Source of the DNA: Pseudomonas sp. B28(2017)
Lineage (GTDB): Bacteria; Pseudomonadota; Gammaproteobacteria; Pseudomonadales; Pseudomonadaceae
Direction: 5' to 3'
Length of the DNA stretch: 64,000 bases
NCBI RefSeq assembly: GCF_002113025.1
Contig: NZ_NEJH01000001.1
Location: 558,001-622,000 of the forward strand
Position numbers and translations under genes: made by a program. Of the stretch, positions 33,935-42,269 are shown one piece after another (the first letter of the stretch is position 1; every line of letters starts with the position of its first letter). The notes below the pieces were generated by a model that saw only the letters and a list, made by a program, of their open reading frames with translations, was not told the DNA's origin and did not search any database.

Positions 33935-34219
33935 ATTGATGGGGGGTGTTTTCCGAAGATGGCACACAGATATATCCAGTGAGGATCACGTGATTCATGC
34001 AAGCGTCCTGAGTCGAAGGACTACTTGGCATGCATAGAGACTTGATAGTCCTCCTGATCCATAAGCTGTAAAAAGCCCGATGCAATCAAAACAGACTCAG
34101 GGAAAGTCCATTTATGCGGATCAGACCAGAGTGGGGCCAGAGCCCGACTGGCCATCCTCTGATACGGTTTTTTTCAAGACGGGTGAATCTGTAATGCGGG
34201 CCGGCGCAGGTCCATAGTC

Positions 34220-34260
34220 GCTACCTCGAAAACGAGCCGCACCCATCCTGATGAGGTAGC
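34220..34260 (+). promoter_or_regulatory. cysI: Leader hairpin covering the cysI ribosome binding site
   Basis: GCTACCTC (34220-34227) is a perfect inverted match to GAGGTAGC (34253-34260), with a 25-base loop. The right arm contains GAGGT, the ribosome site six bases before the cysI ATG at 34264. In RNA the site would be paired, so translation could be controlled by opening the hairpin. The pairing is seen; regulation is inference. Confidence 0.45.
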
Positions 34261-34263
34261 CAG

Positions 34264-35937
34264 ATGTATCAGTACGACGACTATGACCGGGCGTTGGTGT
34301 CCGAGCGGGTTGCGCAGTTTCGCGATCAGGTCGAACGTTTCATGGCCGGTGAGCTGAGTGAGGAAGAATTCCTGCCGTTGCGCTTGCAAAACGGTCTGTA
34401 CATGCAGAAACACGCCTATATGCTGCGGGTGGCCATTCCCTACGGCACGCTGAGCGCCCGACAGATGCGCACGCTGGCGAGCATCGCTCGGGATTACGAC
34501 CGCGGCTATGGCCATTTCACCACCCGGCAGAACATGCAGTTCAACTGGATCGAACTGGCCCAGGTGCCAGACATCCTTGAGCGCCTGGCCCAGGTGGAAA
34601 TGCACGCGATCCAGACCTCTGGCAACTGCGTACGCAACATCACCACCGAAGCCTTTGCCGGGGTCGCCGCCGACGAGATGATCGACCCGCGCCCCTTGGC
34701 GGAGATCCTGCGGCAGTGGTCGACCATCAACCCGGAATTCCTGTTCCTGCCCCGCAAGTTCAAGATCGCCATCTGCTCGGCCGAACAGGACCGTGCGGCG
34801 ATCATGATGCATGACATCGGCCTGTATCTTTATCCCGGCGACAATGGGCAAATGCTCCTGCGGGTGATCGTCGGCGGCGGTCTGGGGCGCACGCCGATCC
34901 TCGGCCTGCAGATCCGCGAAGGCTTGCCATGGCAACATTTGTTGTCCTACGTCGAGGCGGTGCTGCGCGTGTACAACCGCCATGGTCGACGTGACAACAA
35001 GTACAAGGCGCGGATCAAGATTCTGGTCAAGGCCCTGGGCATCGAAGCGTTCGCCCGGGAAGTGGAGGAGGAGTGGCAGCATCTCAAGGATGGCCCGGCG
35101 CAACTGACCGACGCCGAATACGAGCGGGTGGCCAGTGCATTCGTCGTTCCGCAGTACCGCGAGCTGGCGAGCATCCATCTGGATTTCGGCACGCATCTGG
35201 CCGAGAACCCGGCATTCGCCCGCTGGGTGCAGCGTAACGTGCAGCCGCACAAAGTACCCGGTTATGCCAGCGTCGTGCTGTCGACCAAGCCCGGCATCGC
35301 TGCGCCACCGGGCGATGTGACGGACACGCAGATGGAGGCGGTTGCCGAATGGTCCGAGCGCTTTGGTTTCGGCGAAATCCGCATTGCCCATGAACAGAAC
35401 ATCGTCCTGCCGGACGTGCCCAAGGCCGAGCTTTTCGCGTTATGGCGCCTGGCCTGCGAACACAATCTGGGCAGCGCCAACATCGGTTTGCTGACCGACA
35501 TCATCGCCTGCCCCGGAGGCGATTTCTGTGCGCTGGCCAATGCCAAGTCGATCCCCATCGCCCAGGCCATTCAAGCCCGCTTCGAAGACCTCGACTACCT
35601 GCATGACCTGGGTGACATCAGCCTCAACATTTCCGGCTGCATGAATGCCTGCGGTCATCACCACATCGGCAACATCGGCATCCTGGGCGTCGATAAAAAC
35701 GGCAGCGAGTGGTACCAGATCACCCTCGGTGGCGCTCAGGGCAAGAATAGTGCACTAGGCAAGGTCATTGGCCCGTCCTTCAGCGCCGCGCAAGTGCCCG
35801 AGGTGATCGAGCGCATTGTCGACACCTTCGTACGCTATCGCGAGAGCGAGGAAGTATTGGTCGACACGTTGCAGCGTATCGGTCTGGAGCCGTTCAAGGA
35901 GGCGGTTTATCCGCAAGCGGTGGAGGTTTCGGCTTGA
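34264..35937 (+). CDS. cysI: Nitrite/sulfite reductase hemoprotein (CysI type)
   Basis: This 557-residue protein reduces sulfite to sulfide for cysteine synthesis using sirohaem and a [4Fe-4S] cluster. It has two ferredoxin-like half domains. The cluster ligands lie in the C-terminal half at IIACPGGDFCALANAKS and NISGCMNACGHHHIGNIG. The N-terminal half has RQNMQFNWIELAQV, typical of ferredoxin-type sulfite reductases. It is the counterpart of P. aeruginosa PA1838. The DUF934 gene follows with an overlap and is nearly always paired with it. The leader carries a hairpin over the ribosome site. Confidence 0.92.
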   Translation: MYQYDDYDRALVSERVAQFRDQVERFMAGELSEEEFLPLRLQNGLYMQKHAYMLRVAIPYGTLSARQMRTLASIARDYDRGYGHFTTRQNMQFNWIELAQVPDILERLAQVEMHAIQTSGNCVRNITTEAFAGVAADEMIDPRPLAEILRQWSTINPEFLFLPRKFKIAICSAEQDRAAIMMHDIGLYLYPGDNGQMLLRVIVGGGLGRTPILGLQIREGLPWQHLLSYVEAVLRVYNRHGRRDNKYKARIKILVKALGIEAFAREVEEEWQHLKDGPAQLTDAEYERVASAFVVPQYRELASIHLDFGTHLAENPAFARWVQRNVQPHKVPGYASVVLSTKPGIAAPPGDVTDTQMEAVAEWSERFGFGEIRIAHEQNIVLPDVPKAELFALWRLACEHNLGSANIGLLTDIIACPGGDFCALANAKSIPIAQAIQARFEDLDYLHDLGDISLNISGCMNACGHHHIGNIGILGVDKNGSEWYQITLGGAQGKNSALGKVIGPSFSAAQVPEVIERIVDTFVRYRESEEVLVDTLQRIGLEPFKEAVYPQAVEVSA

Positions 35938-36416
35938 ACAATCTGATACGACTGGAAAAGGGCGAGGCACGCATCGATGCGGATGATCCGTGGATGCTGG
36001 TTCGGGACCTGACACCGCCATCGCCAGTGGGCAAGGCAATCCTGCCGCTGGCCCGCTGGCTGGAAAGTCCACAGCGAAATGCGGTGTGGCTGGGGCCGGA
36101 TGATGAGGTGGAAACCCTCAAGCCCTGGTTTGATCAATTGCCACTGATTGCTTTGGATTTTCCGAGCTTTCGCGATGGGCGCGGTTATAGCCAGGCGTAT
36201 CTGCTGCGCACACGACTGGGCTGGACCGGGGAGTTACGCGCCATCGGCGATGTCTTGCGCGATCAGCTCAGCCACATGCGCCAATGTGGTTTCGACAGCT
36301 TTGCCGTGCGTGAAGACAAATCCGCAGAAGATGCATTGAAGGGATTGGCGGGGATGAGCGTGTTGTACGGGCGTTCGGTGATTGAGCCGCGGCCGTTGTT
36401 TCGTCGGCGGGGCTAG
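35934..36416 (+). CDS. DUF934 protein, partner of CysI
   Basis: The gene starts at TTG 35934 inside a TTGA overlap with the cysI stop, giving 160 residues beginning MNNLIRLEKGEARID. DUF934 proteins follow CysI-type reductases in many proteobacteria and are thought to help sulfite reduction, perhaps as an electron-transfer or assembly partner. The RDGRGYSQAYLLRTRLGW segment is conserved. There is no signal peptide and no cysteine motif for a cluster. The unusual TTG start fits translational coupling to cysI. Confidence 0.85.
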   Translation: MNNLIRLEKGEARIDADDPWMLVRDLTPPSPVGKAILPLARWLESPQRNAVWLGPDDEVETLKPWFDQLPLIALDFPSFRDGRGYSQAYLLRTRLGWTGELRAIGDVLRDQLSHMRQCGFDSFAVREDKSAEDALKGLAGMSVLYGRSVIEPRPLFRRRG

Positions 36417-36430
36417 ATCATCCGGAAAAG

Positions 36431-36457
36431 GGCGCATCCCGAACGGCGGAATGCGCC
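36431..36457. terminator. Hairpin between converging DUF934 and lipoprotein-like genes
   Basis: GGCGCAT (36431-36437) pairs with ATGCGCC (36451-36457) and inner CCG pairs with CGG. It lies in the 49-base gap between two converging stops. No strong T run is present, so termination is tentative. Confidence 0.4.
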
Positions 36458-36465
36458 GGGCGCTG

Positions 36466-36906
36466 TCAGTTGATGCGAACCAGCGTCGCGCGTTGGGTAG
36501 GCGACAGCTGATCGATTTCCAGCAGTGTCAGGTTTTTTGGAGCTTCGCCGGCCAACGGACTGCCGAGGTTACCCGCGGCATTTTCGGGAAGTTTGTACAT
36601 TGCGCCGGTCATTGGATCGACTACCAGCATGCCGATCAACCCGCCAATCAGGATGTTTCCCCAGTACCAGCCGCTCATGCTGGTATCCAGAGTGGTACTG
36701 GCGTCGGCATAACCCTCTTTCTTGAAGGTGATGGTGTAGGCCTCACCCTTGAAGTAGCCACGACCGGAAGGCTGTGTCACGGTATTGGGCGTGGAGCCAT
36801 TATGCACGACGACACCGGCTTTGTTGTTAATGGTGAAATTGGTGCCGCTAGGCGTGCTCGATACGTTCGCCGGGTCTTTGCCGTCATTGGCCGAGGCGTG
36901 CTTCAT
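36466..36906 (-). CDS. Lipoprotein-family-like protein apparently lacking its signal sequence
   Basis: The 146-residue frame from ATG 36906 has GAGGCG as ribosome site; an alternative TTG start at 36942 adds 12 residues. The body (SGTNFTINNKAGVVVHN, then GRGYFKGEAYTITFKKEGYA, WGNILIGGLIGMLVVDP and GAMYKLPE) strongly resembles Pseudomonas PEGA-like lipoproteins. Those normally begin with a lipoprotein signal and Cys, which are absent here; no such segment was found upstream in any frame before a stop. It may be a cytoplasmic variant or a gene that has lost its 5' end. The glycine-rich GNILIGGLIG segment could still associate with membranes. Confidence 0.55.
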   Translation of the reverse strand: MKHASANDGKDPANVSSTPSGTNFTINNKAGVVVHNGSTPNTVTQPSGRGYFKGEAYTITFKKEGYADASTTLDTSMSGWYWGNILIGGLIGMLVVDPMTGAMYKLPENAAGNLGSPLAGEAPKNLTLLEIDQLSPTQRATLVRIN

Positions 36907-37073
36907 GTCGCCTCGAAATGTAATGGTGGAGAGGTTTTTCAAGCGCCGCGAACCTTATCGCTAGTGGCGTAGTGATATCGCTAAGAATTTAAGGGGTTCG
37001 CTTTGTTTGCTGACCGATTCAGGGCAAACGGGGAAGGGACATGCCCGCGAAGGGACATGCCGTTCATCCCCGA

Positions 37074-39440
37074 TCATTTCAACGCCGGGTCCCCCATGTT
37101 CATTTTTTTCCAGCCCTGCAACAGCACTTGCGCCTTGGGCTCCTGGCCGTTGTTCAGGTAATACTGGATCAGCGACAGCCGTGCATTGCGGTTGGCCGGT
37201 TGCTCTTTCAACAGCCGTTCAAGTTCTGCGCACGCCTCGTCAATCTTGCCGCTGTCATGCAGGGCCACCGCCAGTACATAGCCGAACTGTCCGCTCTGTG
37301 GTTCCAGTTGCGCGGCTTTGTGCAGGTATGGCATGGCTTGAGCGGTTTGGCCCGCACGAATCAGCGCCAGGCCCTGGGTGTGTTGCAGCAGACCTGAATC
37401 GGGGTGGTCCTTGAGGCTTTGCGCCAACAGGGCATGGCCCTCCTGGCTGCGACCGTTGGCCTCCAGCCATTGCACCAGGGTGACCAGCGCCGGGAAGAAA
37501 TCCGGATCGCGTTGCAGGGCTGTGCGCAGGAATCCTTCGACTTCGGCGTTGCGGCCGCTGGCCTGATACAGCATCGCCAGATTCAGGTTCGCTTCGGCGC
37601 GTTCGAGCAGATTTTTCTGTACGGTCTCGTATTCGCCGATGGCAGCATTCCAGCTGTCCTGAGCCGTGCCCAGGCCGTTGCGCGCCACACTGAGCAGGTC
37701 CCGGGCGGCGGCGATGCGCACGGCTCTCACCGGGTCATTCAACAACGGCGTCAGCAGCGGCGCACGCTCGGGTGGCGGCAGGAATGCGCTGAGCGCGCGT
37801 ATGGCGCTCTCACGCACTTGAGGCGCCGGGTTGTTCAGGTCCCTGGTGGCCAGTTTCAACGCTTGTTCGCTCGGATACAGCGACAATTCGCCGAGCAGTG
37901 TCGCGCGCTGGATCACCGGCAGATTGCTGCGTTGCAGTTGCTCGAACAACGCCTGCGCTGCACCCGGTTGACCACTGCGAATCAGCCACAGGCTCTCGTC
38001 ATAGCGAGGGGCTTGCACCGCGCTGGCGTTGGCGGTGTTCCACAGCTTGAACTGCTCGGTGACCTTGTCTCCGGCCTTGCCCTGGTGGCAGGTCAGGCAG
38101 GCATCAGGTGTCCCCAGCTTTTTCGCCCGCTCGGGGTTGGGAATGCTGAAGCTGTGGTCATGCCGCCAGTCGTTGCCCATGTAGAACTTGCCGGGCATGT
38201 GGCAATCCACGCACTGCGAACCCGGTTGGCCCATGGTGTGGCGGGTGTGTTCGATGGAGTCGTAGTTCTTCGCTAGTAGCCCCTTGCCGTCGACGCCTTC
38301 CACGGTGGTTTTGCCGGCGGTGTTATGGCATTGCAGGCACAGACCATTGCCCGGCGCCTTTGGCTGAGTGCTGTGCGGGTTGTGGCAGTTGCTGCAACGC
38401 ACGCCCTTGTCGAACATTTTGCTCTGGGCGAAGGACCCGTGTTCGAACACTTCGTCCTTGATCTTGCCGTCCAGGGCGTACAGCTCACGGGTCAGGGTGC
38501 TTGGCAGGTAATCATCCATCAGGCGCTTGCCGACCGTGAAGCCATCCCCCAGCGGCGCGCGGCGCGAGTGGCAGCGGGCGCAGGTTTCGATTTCGACGGT
38601 GGCGTTCCTGTCCTTGAGGTCGACGGCAAAACCGGCATGGATCAGATCGCCTTTCTTCGCTGTCCATTGCAGATGATTGGAGGCCGGACCGTGGCAGGCC
38701 TGGCACCCGACACCGAGGCTGTTCCACTGACTGTCGAAGGTGTTATTCGCCGTATCGAAATTGCGCTTGTAGCCGGTGGTGTGGCACTCGACGCACATGA
38801 AGTTGGCGTTCTGGCTCGGTCTGCTCCAGTGCAGCGGGTCCTTGAAGGTCACGCCCTGACCCGGATAGAGGTGAAACCAGCGCTGCTTCTCGGTATCCCA
38901 GGCCACGCCCAGGGCTTGCAATCGACCGTCACCAACCTCGATCAGGTATTGCTGCAAGGGGGCGATGCCAAAGGCATAGGCCACCTTGAAGTCGGCGTTC
39001 TTGCCGTCGGCGCCGGGGGTATTGACCCAGAATTCGTCGCCTTTGCGCGAAAATACCGTGGTCTCTTTTTCGGCCTTGAAGGTGACATTGTTGAAGTCGC
39101 CAAGCAGGGTGTCGGCGTTGGCTTCCTGCATCGCCAACTGGTGATGGGAGCCTTGCCAGTCCTTGACCTGCGCGCTGTGGCAACCCTGACACTGTTGCTC
39201 GTTGACCATTTTCGCCGGAGTCACGGCAACCGGTTGAAGTTGTGACCTGACGGGTTGAGCGACCGGTGTTTTCGCCTGCGCATAGGACACGGGGACCGGT
39301 TTGCTGCTGAACAGGAACCAGCCGATGCCCACGACGGCCAGTAGCAGGATGCCGATGGTGACGGGGAACAGGTAACGGTTGATCAGGGTCGGTTGCGAAT
39401 CAGGGGTCGGGTTCAACGCTTTATTTTTATGTTTCGGCAT
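37074..39440 (-). CDS. Octahaem c-type cytochrome with HEAT-like and TPR repeats
   Basis: The 788-residue protein has an N-terminal anchor (residues 23-44, LFPVTIGILLLAVVGIGWFL) and a periplasmic cytochrome domain with eight CxxCH haem sites: CQGCH (Cys84), CVECH, CQACH, CARCH, CSNCH, CLQCH, CVDCH and CLTCH (about residue 448). Several look like cytochrome c554-type modules. HEAT-like repeats (500-580) and TPRs (about 600-788) follow. This is a membrane-anchored electron carrier or reductase with a large protein-binding tail. It lies downstream of the spermidine-synthase-like gene on the same strand, separated by 197 bases with a double REP. The redox partner is unknown. Confidence 0.85.
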   Translation of the reverse strand: MPKHKNKALNPTPDSQPTLINRYLFPVTIGILLLAVVGIGWFLFSSKPVPVSYAQAKTPVAQPVRSQLQPVAVTPAKMVNEQQCQGCHSAQVKDWQGSHHQLAMQEANADTLLGDFNNVTFKAEKETTVFSRKGDEFWVNTPGADGKNADFKVAYAFGIAPLQQYLIEVGDGRLQALGVAWDTEKQRWFHLYPGQGVTFKDPLHWSRPSQNANFMCVECHTTGYKRNFDTANNTFDSQWNSLGVGCQACHGPASNHLQWTAKKGDLIHAGFAVDLKDRNATVEIETCARCHSRRAPLGDGFTVGKRLMDDYLPSTLTRELYALDGKIKDEVFEHGSFAQSKMFDKGVRCSNCHNPHSTQPKAPGNGLCLQCHNTAGKTTVEGVDGKGLLAKNYDSIEHTRHTMGQPGSQCVDCHMPGKFYMGNDWRHDHSFSIPNPERAKKLGTPDACLTCHQGKAGDKVTEQFKLWNTANASAVQAPRYDESLWLIRSGQPGAAQALFEQLQRSNLPVIQRATLLGELSLYPSEQALKLATRDLNNPAPQVRESAIRALSAFLPPPERAPLLTPLLNDPVRAVRIAAARDLLSVARNGLGTAQDSWNAAIGEYETVQKNLLERAEANLNLAMLYQASGRNAEVEGFLRTALQRDPDFFPALVTLVQWLEANGRSQEGHALLAQSLKDHPDSGLLQHTQGLALIRAGQTAQAMPYLHKAAQLEPQSGQFGYVLAVALHDSGKIDEACAELERLLKEQPANRNARLSLIQYYLNNGQEPKAQVLLQGWKKMNMGDPALK

Positions 39441-39551
39441 TGCGACGTCCGTAGTCCAGGTGCGTTTGCCGTCAGGCGTGCGTTCCAGCTCGATGTAGCT
39501 TTGCCGGATGGCTGGTGTGTGTCAAATGACATTGCTTTGAGGCTGATGGCC

Positions 39552-39619
39552 CCTTCGCGAGCAGGCTCGCTCCCACAGGAAAACATTCACCCCTGTGGGA
39601 GCGAGCCTGCTCGCGAAGG
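39552..39619. repeat. Perfect REP inverted repeat (28-base arms)
   Basis: CCTTCGCGAGCAGGCTCGCT and eight more bases (39552-39579) are exactly complementary to 39592-39619, with a 12-base loop. It lies between the spermidine-synthase-like gene and the octahaem cytochrome gene. The perfect pairing implies a recent or conserved element. Confidence 0.9.
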
Positions 39620-39637
39620 CGGCGCCACGGCGCCACA

Positions 39638-42151
39638 TCACTCCCCGCCAAACCACCGGAAGTACGGATTCCCGCCATCCCCGCGCATCACCTCGCGCAT
39701 GTCCCTGGCCCAGGCATCCCGGTCACCGTCATAGGCATGCAGGCTCGCCCGATAGAACTGCATCAGGCGTTGTTGCTGGGTGTTCATGCGCTCGATGAAC
39801 CCGGCGTCGGCGTTCAGCAGTGCTGGCGGCTGGTGCAAGTCGAGCAGGGCCGGCAGCACCCGGGTGATCTCCCTGGCCCGCACCCAGGGTGCGTATTCGA
39901 TCCGCGGTTGATCGTCAGTCACCGGTTGAGCGTCTGCGGCGAAGCGTTCCAGGCCGTTGCGATCGGTTACCCAGGTCGCGAGCAACGCAGCGGCCGAGCC
40001 AATGCCGACATCCTGCAAGGTGCTGCGAACCGTGTCCTGCTGGAAGCGTTGGCTGATTTTTGCCGCATCCAGTTCGATCGGCTCAAGCGAGCCCACCAGC
40101 AGCATCTCGTGGAACTCACTGGTCCACACGCTGGCGTAGGGGAAGGCGTCGAGAAAACTGCGCACCAGTGAGCGTGAATCGTCGATGTTCTGCGTGGGCA
40201 GCGGCAGCCACTGGGCGACCAGGCCCTGTTTCTGCAAACGGCTGGCAGCCAATTGGTAGAAGTCCCGGGAATACAGATTGACCACGCCGGCAGCGGAGGG
40301 CGGCGGCGGTTCGAGGGTGATCAGGTCGTAGTGTTGCGGGTTGCGCAGCAGTTCCTGGCGACCATCGCGCAGACGTACGTCTATGCCGGGATCGGCGGCG
40401 GCATTGAAGTTGCCCTTGAACAGCGGCGCGGCCTTGACCACCGAGGGCAGCAGTTCGGCGACGACACGATGTTCCAGGCCCGGGTAGCGGGTCAGGGCGC
40501 CGGCAGTGATGCCGGTGCCAAAACCGATCACCAGCGCCGAGCGCGGTTCACCGTTGTGTATCAACAGCGGCAGGAGCGCTTGAATCCGCATGTAGCGCAG
40601 GGAAGGCATGGCGTCGCCGGTATTCGATACGCCCTGAATGTACAAGCGCTGGAACGCCTTCTGCCCCTTGCCTTGGGTGACCACGGCGACGGTGCCGCCG
40701 CGTCCTTCCTCGTAGAAGGCCAAGGTGCCATTGCGGGCGCCGGGCAGCAGGCTGGCGAGTTTGTTCACCGGCGTCAGCAGTGCCACGGCCACCGACAGCA
40801 GGCCGACCGCGATGACGCCCTGACGGCGTCCTTTTTTGACCCCATGGCCTTTGCGCACCGCCAGGCAGCCAATCCCGGCAGCGATGATCGCCAGCAGCCC
40901 CAATGTCCGCACCAGCCCCAGCAGCGGGATGAGCACGAAGCCGCAGAGCATCACGCCAATGATCCCGCCCAGGGTATTGAACGCGACGACTTCACCCACA
41001 TTGCGCCCCACATGGTCACGACCGACGCTCAAGCGCAGGGCCACGGGAAACGCCGCGCCAAGCAGCACGGTCGGCACAAACACGATGCTCAATGCCGCCA
41101 CCGCGAAGCGTGCAGTCATGCCGGGCAACTCACTGGCACCCAGCGACAGCACCCATGCTTCGACCACGCTTTGGGCGGACACCAGCCAGCGCCCGAGCAA
41201 GGCGATTTCAAGCAGGGCGATCAAACCGGCACCGGCAATCAGCAGACCGAAAACGCCCCAGGGATCGCGCAGGCGATCGACCCGTCGGGCGAGCAGGGCA
41301 CTGCCGAGGAACAGCCCGGTGAGATACGTCGCCAGCACCACGGCGAAGGCATAGGTGCGGGTGCTCATGAACTGCACGATCGATTGCGACCAGACCACTT
41401 CGTAACCGAGGGCCACGCCACCGGCAATCGAATACAGCCACAGCGCCAGGCGATCCGGTGCCTTGTCGGCGTGGTGTCTGACCGGTGCATTGGTCGCTGG
41501 CGAGTGGTGACGCTGGAGCCACAAGGCGCCAGCGGCGGCCAGCAAGTTGAGCATGGCTGCGGCCAGGGCACTGCCGCGCACACCGAGGGTGGCGATCAGC
41601 ACGAAACCGGCCAGCAGAGTACCGGCGATGGCCCCGGCGGTGTTCGCGGCGTACAGGTGTCCTCCGGCCTTGCCAAGGTGTTGCGGGTCAGTGGCCAGGG
41701 AGCGAACCAGCACTGGCAGGGTGCCGCCCATCAGCAGTGCCGGGAGGCCGACCAGGGTGAATGGCAACACCCAGGCCAGCAGCCCGATCTGTTGTTCCAG
41801 CCAGGCAAACGGGCCGGCCGCCAGGCTCATGGCGAAAGTCGCGCCAACCCCCAGCACCGCTACCAGCACTTCCAGCCCGGCATACAGCAGCACCGGGTGC
41901 TGCAAGCGATCCGCCCAACGACCGAAGAGCAATCCACCCAGGGCCAGCCCGGCAAAAAACGCGCTGATGCCGGTAGTGATGGCGTACACCTCGACACCCA
42001 CTACCAGCGAGAGCTGCTTGATCCACAGCACCTGATACACCAGCGCCGCGGCACCGGAAATGAACAGCAGCAGGGCGGGGATCAATAGCGCCGGAGAGGC
42101 GACGTGGTGGACAGGTATGGCCGACGACTTGCTGGCGACACGTGAGGTCAT
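39638..42151 (-). CDS. Membrane-fused spermidine-synthase-like protein
   Basis: The protein has 837 residues. The N-terminal 490 or so contain 12 or more hydrophobic helices in MFS-like order (ALLFISGAAALVYQVLWIK at the start). The C-terminal part is a spermidine synthase/methyltransferase-type Rossmann domain with ALVIGFGTGITAG near residue 540 and a ligand loop TLEPPPPSAAGVVNLYS. The loop lacks the catalytic Asp of true spermidine synthases (DxxDP). The product is probably not a polyamine maker; it may transfer an aminopropyl or methyl group, or move a substrate. It starts after a terminator that follows the sulfatase gene. Confidence 0.8.
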   Translation of the reverse strand: MTSRVASKSSAIPVHHVASPALLIPALLLFISGAAALVYQVLWIKQLSLVVGVEVYAITTGISAFFAGLALGGLLFGRWADRLQHPVLLYAGLEVLVAVLGVGATFAMSLAAGPFAWLEQQIGLLAWVLPFTLVGLPALLMGGTLPVLVRSLATDPQHLGKAGGHLYAANTAGAIAGTLLAGFVLIATLGVRGSALAAAMLNLLAAAGALWLQRHHSPATNAPVRHHADKAPDRLALWLYSIAGGVALGYEVVWSQSIVQFMSTRTYAFAVVLATYLTGLFLGSALLARRVDRLRDPWGVFGLLIAGAGLIALLEIALLGRWLVSAQSVVEAWVLSLGASELPGMTARFAVAALSIVFVPTVLLGAAFPVALRLSVGRDHVGRNVGEVVAFNTLGGIIGVMLCGFVLIPLLGLVRTLGLLAIIAAGIGCLAVRKGHGVKKGRRQGVIAVGLLSVAVALLTPVNKLASLLPGARNGTLAFYEEGRGGTVAVVTQGKGQKAFQRLYIQGVSNTGDAMPSLRYMRIQALLPLLIHNGEPRSALVIGFGTGITAGALTRYPGLEHRVVAELLPSVVKAAPLFKGNFNAAADPGIDVRLRDGRQELLRNPQHYDLITLEPPPPSAAGVVNLYSRDFYQLAASRLQKQGLVAQWLPLPTQNIDDSRSLVRSFLDAFPYASVWTSEFHEMLLVGSLEPIELDAAKISQRFQQDTVRSTLQDVGIGSAAALLATWVTDRNGLERFAADAQPVTDDQPRIEYAPWVRAREITRVLPALLDLHQPPALLNADAGFIERMNTQQQRLMQFYRASLHAYDGDRDAWARDMREVMRGDGGNPYFRWFGGE

Positions 42152-42183
42152 TGCGGGTTGCCTTGTTCCGGTTCAAAAGACAT

Positions 42184-42220
42184 TTGAGATTGCCCGCGAT
42201 TGAGGTCGACGCAATCTCAA
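42184..42220. promoter_or_regulatory. 10-base inverted repeat upstream of the spermidine-synthase-like gene
   Basis: TTGAGATTGC (42184-42193) and GCAATCTCAA (42211-42220) are perfect inverted copies separated by 17 bases, 33-69 bases before the start at 42151. They could be an operator for a gene that starts its own transcript after the sulfatase terminator, or an RNA hairpin. Confidence 0.45.
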
Positions 42221-42224
42221 GTCA

Positions 42225-42257
42225 AAAAAGGGCCGCTCGCCCATGCAGGCGAGCGGC
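42225..42257 (-). terminator. Rho-independent terminator after the sulfatase gene
   Basis: Reading the minus strand, GCCGCTCGCC pairs perfectly with GGCGAGCGGC around a six-base loop and is followed by CCCTTTTTT. It lies 12 bases after the sulfatase stop and should end most transcripts of the operon that begins near 52606. Confidence 0.88.
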
Positions 42258-42269
42258 GGTCAAGCGGTG

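Larger units (their letters stand above)
33903..34263. other. Intergenic region upstream of cysI
   Basis: This 361-base gap holds a REP hairpin (33913-33934: GTGGGAGCGGGCTCGCTCCCGC) and the palindrome ATCACGTGAT (33985-33994). It also holds a GGCCAG/CTGGCC hairpin (34135-34153) with a seven-T run at 34168-34174, and the inverted repeat that covers the cysI ribosome site (34220-34260). No gene was found. Confidence 0.6.

Noticed and set aside
40253..42088. A 611-codon plus-strand frame
   Set aside because: It is antisense to the membrane-fused spermidine-synthase-like gene, and Gln/His/Arg-rich like the other shadows.
39638..42151. Naming the gene speE
   Set aside because: The catalytic Asp-x-x-Asp is absent and the protein carries a large membrane domain.
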